This document shows positions 31,602 to 35,735 of a DNA stretch of 35,735 nucleotides, piece after piece. The stretch is taken from NCBI GenBank assembly GCA_002368605.1, contig DFEB01000054.1, positions 1 through 35,735 on the forward strand, in the 5' to 3' direction. The translations under genes were made by a program, and so were the position numbers. The DNA comes from Treponema sp. UBA3813. Lineage in GTDB: Bacteria; Spirochaetota; Spirochaetia; Treponematales; Treponemataceae. The notes beneath the pieces were generated by a model. It saw nothing but the letters and a program-made list of their open reading frames with translations, searched no databases and was not told the DNA's origin. Each line of letters opens with the position of its first letter. Position 1 is the stretch's first letter.

Positions 31602-32096
31602 ATGACAAAAAAGCATACACAGGTTGAGACTTTTACACATGCATATTATCAAGGATTGATTGTTGATATTGGAAACATGAGAAAGTTAAAAACTTATGTT
31701 CCTGCACAAGACAAAAATAAAATGTTTTTAGATAAAAAACTTGGTGAAATTTCAACTATGACAGATATTCCAGAGTTTACATATCCTAAGATTACAAATC
31801 GTGCAAGAACAATTTATACAATCTGGTTCAACGAGCGAGAAATGCCGAGTGCGTTTTATGAAGTTGAGCACTCAACAAATATAATCAATTCATTGAATAA
31901 ATTTTTTGAACTGCAAGATTTCAGGGCAAGGTTTTGTATTGTTGCTGACAAAAAAAGGAAAAACGAGTTTGACGATAAAATCAGTCAATCCATATATCTG
32001 CCGATAAAACCTTTAGTTGATTTTATAGACTATGAGACACTTGCAAGTCAGCATTCAAAGATGTCAGAGTTGTTTAATAGCCCTATGGTATTATGA
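31602..32096 (+). CDS. Nuclease-like protein of unknown function, first gene of AT-rich island
   Basis: 164 residues. It starts after AGGAGCAAAAG. The segment HAYYQGLIVDIGNMRKLKTYVP and the later IWFNEREMPSAFYEVEHSTNIINSL, LQDFRARFCIVADKKRKNEF and SIYLPIKPLVDFIDYE recall a domain that I associate from memory with restriction-endonuclease-like (PD-(D/E)xK type) proteins; the acidic FYEVEHS strand would be the metal site. I cannot confirm the catalytic residues. The family often occurs as the C-terminal part of larger proteins, so this may be a stand-alone or shortened version. Low-GC, and followed closely by four small genes in the same direction. Confidence 0.55.
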   Translation: MTKKHTQVETFTHAYYQGLIVDIGNMRKLKTYVPAQDKNKMFLDKKLGEISTMTDIPEFTYPKITNRARTIYTIWFNEREMPSAFYEVEHSTNIINSLNKFFELQDFRARFCIVADKKRKNEFDDKISQSIYLPIKPLVDFIDYETLASQHSKMSELFNSPMVL

Positions 32097-32103
32097 GGTC
32101 AGA

Positions 32104-32268
32104 ATGTCAGGGAAAAGAAAATTTCTTGTGTATTTCTATAAAGATAATTTTACAATACGATGGTACAATTATGTTTATGCAGCTGACATTGATGATGCAT
32201 GGCTTATGGCAGAATCTTTATACGGAAAAGGAAACATAGAATCTATATCGCTAGAGCCGAAAAATTAG
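32104..32268 (+). CDS. Small protein (54 aa), unknown
   Basis: ATG at 32104 follows TGAGGT with a 5-nt gap and starts 7 nt after the previous stop. The product (MSGKRKFLVYFYKDNFTI...) alternates strands and a helix (DIDDAWLMAESLYGKGNIESISLEP), suggesting a compact alpha/beta fold. No family recognised. Its tight packing argues that it is a real gene. Confidence 0.55.
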   Translation: MSGKRKFLVYFYKDNFTIRWYNYVYAADIDDAWLMAESLYGKGNIESISLEPKN

Positions 32269-32283
32269 ATAGGGGAAGATAAA

Positions 32284-32505
32284 TTGTCTGATGAATTGTT
32301 TCAAAAAAAAGCAGAATTTGTCTCGTGGTGTATAGAAGAATATGCTGTTGCAAAGTCTATGAATGGTCGTGATGTTGCAAATATGTTTTCAGAAAAGAAA
32401 GTTCTTGATTTTTTGAGTAGTCATTATGAAATTTTGCATACACAGGGAAAGTCTTATATCATTGAAACAATCGAAGATTTTGTAAGGACAGGAGAGGTAA
32501 AATGA
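32284..32505 (+). CDS. DUF3791 domain protein
   Basis: 73 residues, all-helical. EFVSWCIEEYAVAKSMNGRDVANMF and VLDFLSSHYEILHTQGKSYIIETIEDFV match the DUF3791 pattern (F..CIE.YA...G..V...F...GVLDFL...YE.LHT.G..YI..DI). It starts with TTG at 32284 after AGGGGAAG; no in-frame ATG is available. Its stop overlaps the next start (ATGA). DUF3791 genes commonly sit beside DUF3990 genes, as here, and may act as partner or antidote. Confidence 0.75.
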   Translation: MSDELFQKKAEFVSWCIEEYAVAKSMNGRDVANMFSEKKVLDFLSSHYEILHTQGKSYIIETIEDFVRTGEVK

Positions 32506-32993
32506 AAATATATCATGGTGGTTTTTCAGAAGTTTCTTCTCCAAAAATCTTAAAACCAGGTCACACAATGGATTTCGGAAACGGCTTTTACACAACGACA
32601 AGTTTTGACCAGGCAAAGAAGTGGTCTCTTATAAAAAAAGACAGGTTTCATTACGAAATGGCCGTTGTCTCGACATTTGAACTGGATAATGAGATTTTTA
32701 AAACACCTGAACTGAAATCAAAAGTATTCCATAAAGCTGATGAAGAATGGTTAGATTTTGTAATGTCAAACCGTCAGAATATTCATTTTTCTTATGATTA
32801 TGATGTTGTTATGGGTGCTGTCGCAAACGATAATGTTTATGCCAGCTTGAACTTATATGAAGACGGTTTTTTGAGCAAAAAAGAGCTTCTTGAAGAACTT
32901 ATGACTTGGAAATATGTTGACCAGATTTGCTTTCATACCGAAAAATCTTTGAAATATCTAAAATTCATAAAATCAGAGGAGGTGTTCAAATGA
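32502..32993 (+). CDS. DUF3990 protein, ADP-ribosyltransferase-like
   Basis: 163 residues. The N-terminal IYHGGFSEVSSPKIL with HTMDFGNGFYTTTSFDQAKKWS matches DUF3990, which I recall as belonging to the ADP-ribosyltransferase fold group; YHG and GFYTT would be the nicotinamide-contacting His and Tyr, and QICFHTEKSLKYL the third motif. YDYDVVMGAVANDNVY is also typical of the family. Enzymatic activity is not proven for the family as far as I know. It is translationally coupled at both ends (ATGA overlaps), a strong sign of matched stoichiometry with its neighbours. Candidate toxin of the island. Confidence 0.75.
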   Translation: MKIYHGGFSEVSSPKILKPGHTMDFGNGFYTTTSFDQAKKWSLIKKDRFHYEMAVVSTFELDNEIFKTPELKSKVFHKADEEWLDFVMSNRQNIHFSYDYDVVMGAVANDNVYASLNLYEDGFLSKKELLEELMTWKYVDQICFHTEKSLKYLKFIKSEEVFK

Positions 32994-33208
32994 TTCGTCC
33001 GCAGGTTACACAGAAGAATGTTCATCTGTTCATTCCAAACAAAGTCTCAAAAATCTGCTCAGAATTGGCAAAGACAGAGAATCTTTCTCTTAATGAATCC
33101 ATCCTTAAATTCTATAATTCATCAGCATACGAAACTCTAAGCCGTGAATCTTCCAAACTGTGGCAAGAAGGTTGGGTTTATGTATATCAGATGATGAGTA
33201 ATTCATAA
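32990..33208 (+). CDS. Small helical protein, putative partner of DUF3990
   Basis: 72 residues. The start at 32990 follows GAGGAGGT with a 5-6-nt gap and overlaps the DUF3990 stop. The sequence VHLFIPNKVSKICSELAKTENLSLNESILKFYNSS, then LSRESSKLWQEGWVYVYQMM, resembles short proteins that follow DUF3990 genes in Firmicutes and looks like a DNA- or protein-binding helical bundle. An antitoxin role is suggested by context only. Confidence 0.6.
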   Translation: MIRPQVTQKNVHLFIPNKVSKICSELAKTENLSLNESILKFYNSSAYETLSRESSKLWQEGWVYVYQMMSNS

Positions 33209-33238
33209 ATTTTTACACTTTTTGGCACCACTTTTGCG

Positions 33239-33276
33239 AAAAAAAAGCAGGACAGAAGCGAACTTCAAATCCTGCT
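33239..33276 (-). terminator. Intrinsic terminator of lysS
   Basis: On the minus strand AGCAGGA...TCCTGCT encloses an inner GAAG/CTTC hairpin and is followed by eight Us. It lies between the convergent island and lysS. Confidence 0.85.
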
Positions 33277-33321
33277 GCCTGTATAGCTATAAAATTGCCG
33301 CATAAGGATGTGCGGTTCTAT

Positions 33322-35526
33322 TTACTTAACTTTTCCGTCTTTGTATTTTTCGACAGAGAGGAATTTGCCGTCAGCACCGATTTTCTTTCCGTCAAGAAGA
33401 ACGAAGCCGTCTTTTGTGTAAAGACCCATTTCAGCGAACTTGTCTGCCTTAACGAAGCACATTTCAGCCACATCTTCTGGAACAGGGTAGCCCTCCGGCT
33501 CAAGGATTGTTCCCGGCTGGAACTGGGGCGCGAAAATGACTTCGCATGTGTCTTCGGCTGTGTTGGGGTCGCTTGCTGCAAGGAGCATACCGTTTGAGCG
33601 GACTCCGCGGAAGTTTGCAGGCTTTAAGTTGTAGACAAGCACGATGTTCTTTCCCAGAAGTTCTTCCGGCTTATAGAATTTTACGATTGAGCTTACAATC
33701 TGGCGAGGCTCCTCGTCCCCTGTGTTGAGTGTGAGAATGTAAAGGAATTCGCCTCCCGGATGCTGCTCGACCTTTTCGATTTTGCTGACTTTAAGAATTA
33801 CACGGCGGCTGAATCGCTCTGCCAGTGGAAGCTGGTCGATTTCGGCCGGAGTGAGCTTTTTAGAGGCTGCCTTTTGGGCAAGCTTTTCTGCCGAAACGGC
33901 ATCAACTGTTGAGAGGAGCTTTTCAAGACGCTCTTTTCCGATGATTCGCATGAAGCTTCCCAATCGCGGGCCCTGGTCTTTTCCGATGAGGGCTGTGTAA
34001 AGGGCAAGGAAAAGCTGTTTTGCGTCCAAGCCCAGCGCGGTCGCCACATCGTAAATCGCCTGCTGGCAGTCTTTGTCAGTCTGGAATGAGTCGATTTTTG
34101 GCACGACATCAGAAAGCACTTTTTTGACGGCGGCTGCCATCTCTTCTGAAAGCTGGGCTCGTTTTCCTTCCTTGCGGAGAGAGAAGCACATGTCAGGAGC
34201 GCAGTCAGGGGCAGATTCGTTGATCCAGTACCATGCACATGCGCATCGTTTGCGGAGAGTTTCTTCCTGTTCTGGCTTAACATCGCCCAGAGACTTGATT
34301 ACAGCGTCAGCGTCTCCTGAATATGTCTGCAAGAGGGTGGTCAAAAGCCGGAACGGAACCTGATAGGGCATTACTTTCGGCATGTCGGCAATCTGGCTCA
34401 ACTCATAAAGGCGTTTTTCGCGGAGAAGGAGCTGCTCTCGTTTTGCAGGATCCTTTTCTTTAGGCTCTTCCACACCCCAGACCAAGCGTTCTGTTCTGTC
34501 GTAGGCCTCGTAAATTGTGATTACATCCAGGTCAAAGCTGATTGAGAACTCGTGGTCAACCTTGTTTGAAGCGAAAATGTAGCGCAAAACTTCCGGCTGG
34601 TAGACTTCGAGAGCATCAACCAAAGAAATTACCTTTCCTTTTGAGGAAGACATTTTTCCAGGAACGCCCTTGAGCTTAACGAAATCGTATTTCATGGTGA
34701 CAGGAGCGTCCCAGCCGTAAAGTCTTTTTGAGACCAGTTTTGCAGTGTCGTAAGAGCCACCCGGTGAGATGTGATCTTTTCCGCCCGGCTCGAAGCAAAC
34801 TTTCTCTTCGTTCCAGCGCATTGGCCAGTCAACTCGCCAGCCCAGCTTGAATTCTTTTGAGGTGCGGAGGTCGCCTTTTTCGATATGTCCGCAAGACTTG
34901 CACTTGTAAGTGATTCCGTACTCGCCGTCGTATTCGAGGATTTCTGTCTCGTCCTTGTTGCACTTGCAGCAGAAGGCGGCTACGGGCCAGTAAACGTCAC
35001 TGTCCTTCATTTTGTGCTCGTCGTCACGGTATTCGTTGAGGCAGGCCTTGATTACATCCCGCTTCTGCATGGCGATTTTCATGCCTTCAGCGTATCGGTT
35101 TGCACGGTAACGGCTTGCCTGATACAAAAATTCAGGGTGGATTCCCACGCGGGGAAGCTGAGTCTCAATGTCAACTTCGTGGTGGCGGGCATAGTTTTCA
35201 TCGCGGCCAAAGGTATCTGGAACCATGGTGATTGGATAGCGAAGATATTTTGAAAGTTCCTCTGGCTTTGGCATGTTGGCAGGAACTTTTCGGAAGACAT
35301 CGTAGTCGTCCCAAGAGTAAATGAAGCGCACATTCTTGCCTCGGTCACGGAGGGCGCGCACGACTAAATCAACCGTGATGATTTCGCGGAAGTTTCCGAT
35401 ATGGACGGTGCCAGAGGGAGTGATTCCTGAAGCGCAGGTGTATGAATCCCGCTCTCCCTTCTGCTTGATGATTCGTTCAGCCTGCTGGTCAGCCCAGTGG
35501 CAGAGTTCTTTTTCATTTCTAGACAT
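33322..35526 (-). CDS. lysS: Class I lysyl-tRNA synthetase fused to a tRNA-binding domain
   Basis: Charges tRNA-Lys. The catalytic core is the class I (archaeal-type) LysRS found in spirochetes: GITPSGTVHIGNFREI (HIGH-type at 42-45), SWDDYDVFRKVP, a zinc ribbon CCKCN...YKCKSCGH (~186-215), RVDWPMRW, and the signature GVPGKMSSSKGK (~290). From ~567 to ~680 there is an OB-fold tRNA-binding domain of the Trbp111/EMAPII/MetRS-C type (VILKVSKIEKVEQHP, QIVSSI, VLVYNLKPANFRGVRSNGMLLAAS), then a 50-residue tail. At 734 residues it is about 200 longer than ordinary class I LysRS. TTGTCT-17-TATAAT ends right at the ATG, with no Shine-Dalgarno. Confidence 0.95.
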   Translation of the reverse strand: MSRNEKELCHWADQQAERIIKQKGERDSYTCASGITPSGTVHIGNFREIITVDLVVRALRDRGKNVRFIYSWDDYDVFRKVPANMPKPEELSKYLRYPITMVPDTFGRDENYARHHEVDIETQLPRVGIHPEFLYQASRYRANRYAEGMKIAMQKRDVIKACLNEYRDDEHKMKDSDVYWPVAAFCCKCNKDETEILEYDGEYGITYKCKSCGHIEKGDLRTSKEFKLGWRVDWPMRWNEEKVCFEPGGKDHISPGGSYDTAKLVSKRLYGWDAPVTMKYDFVKLKGVPGKMSSSKGKVISLVDALEVYQPEVLRYIFASNKVDHEFSISFDLDVITIYEAYDRTERLVWGVEEPKEKDPAKREQLLLREKRLYELSQIADMPKVMPYQVPFRLLTTLLQTYSGDADAVIKSLGDVKPEQEETLRKRCACAWYWINESAPDCAPDMCFSLRKEGKRAQLSEEMAAAVKKVLSDVVPKIDSFQTDKDCQQAIYDVATALGLDAKQLFLALYTALIGKDQGPRLGSFMRIIGKERLEKLLSTVDAVSAEKLAQKAASKKLTPAEIDQLPLAERFSRRVILKVSKIEKVEQHPGGEFLYILTLNTGDEEPRQIVSSIVKFYKPEELLGKNIVLVYNLKPANFRGVRSNGMLLAASDPNTAEDTCEVIFAPQFQPGTILEPEGYPVPEDVAEMCFVKADKFAEMGLYTKDGFVLLDGKKIGADGKFLSVEKYKDGKVK

Positions 35527-35535
35527 AGTTTTTCT

Positions 35536-35564
35536 ATTATAATGAAATGCAAGGGCTTAGACAA
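35536..35564 (-). promoter_or_regulatory. lysS promoter
   Basis: On the minus strand TTGTCT, 17-nt spacer, TATAAT, then 9 nt to the ATG. The predicted start falls at or within 2-3 nt of the start codon, so the mRNA is likely leaderless. Confidence 0.75.
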
Positions 35565-35657
35565 TGAAGCGCGGAATAGGAAACTAGGGAAGCTATAGAT
35601 AACTTCGAGTTTATGTATTATAGTAAAGTTGACTTTAAGAATATTTAAAGAGGTTTT

Positions 35658-35735
35658 ATGAAAAGAATACAAAAAATTCTGATTTTGACACTTTTGTCTC
35701 TGCTGTTGTTTTCTGCCGGGTGCAAAAGAAGTGAG
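35658..35735 (+). CDS. Lipoprotein, N-terminal fragment
   Basis: Only 26 codons are in the window. A Lys/Arg start, a hydrophobic core and FSAGC (Cys22) form a textbook lipoprotein signal peptide. RBS AGAGG, 5-nt gap. Function cannot be told. Confidence 0.7.
   Translation, partial: MKRIQKILILTLLSLLLFSAGCKRSE

Noticed and set aside
35527-35657. T-box leader for lysS
   Set aside because: No AGGGTGG-type antiterminator box, and the promoter leaves no room for a leader.

Overview
The window reads as a chromosomal segment of a host-associated, fermentative Treponema-like spirochete. The best pointers are a class I lysyl-tRNA synthetase (typical of spirochetes and archaea), a single-domain AICAR formyltransferase, loose spirochete-style lipoboxes, a formate-producing pyruvate formate-lyase system and a partner-switching signalling set. 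The assignment is inferred from gene content only. There are no rRNA or tRNA genes, no CRISPR array and no transposase.

Layout. 1-1190: 3' end of GTP-type PEP carboxykinase, two degenerate palindromic repeat arrays, and a RelB/DinJ-like antitoxin with a long acidic tail. 1197-5783: a secreted EEP-family lipoprotein (-), a SpoIIE-type phosphatase and anti-sigma-type kinase (+), facing a STAS antagonist and a zinc-ribbon/SUMF protein (-). 5853-8982: the redox repressor Rex, then serC-serA, whose promoter lies between two near-consensus Rex operators. 9092-12098: HAD phosphatase, AICAR formyltransferase, DMT transporter. 12095-14185: an RluA-type pseudouridine synthase carrying in-frame repeat insertions, then a small RNA gene with its own promoter and terminator. 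14186-18933: a small membrane protein with GluQ-RS, and argJ-argB-argD. 19052-22186: a DUF1846 protein and a CBS-regulated manganese pyrophosphatase. 22155-26528: a thiamine salvage locus (cytX-thiD on the minus strand; TPP riboswitch-thiM-thiamine-binding protein-thiE on the plus strand). 26525-31001: pflB-pflA and an orphan sugar-binding lipoprotein (-). 31602-33208: a compact AT-rich five-gene island (nuclease-like protein, small protein, DUF3791, DUF3990, small helical protein) behind a GC-rich repeat. 33322-35526: class I LysRS fused to a Trbp111/EMAP-type tRNA-binding domain. 35658-end: start of another lipoprotein.

How the genes fit together. Central carbon and redox (pckG, Rex, Pfl), serine, arginine and thiamine metabolism dominate, and the Rex sites suggest that serine synthesis from 3-phosphoglycerate is tied to NADH/NAD balance. 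The most novel-looking signals lie outside ordinary genes. (1) Three structured terminator-like elements (9788-9886, 23385-23492, 28534-28625) share one multi-stem architecture with compensatory base changes. (2) Palindromic arrays of degenerate ~10-nt units lie between genes and, in frame, inside two genes. (3) A ~200-nt RNA gene carries a 26-codon ORF. (4) The AT-rich DUF3791/DUF3990 island is a candidate toxin-antitoxin or defence operon. (5) Several genes have a -10 hexamer right before the ATG and no Shine-Dalgarno sequence, which suggests leaderless transcripts.
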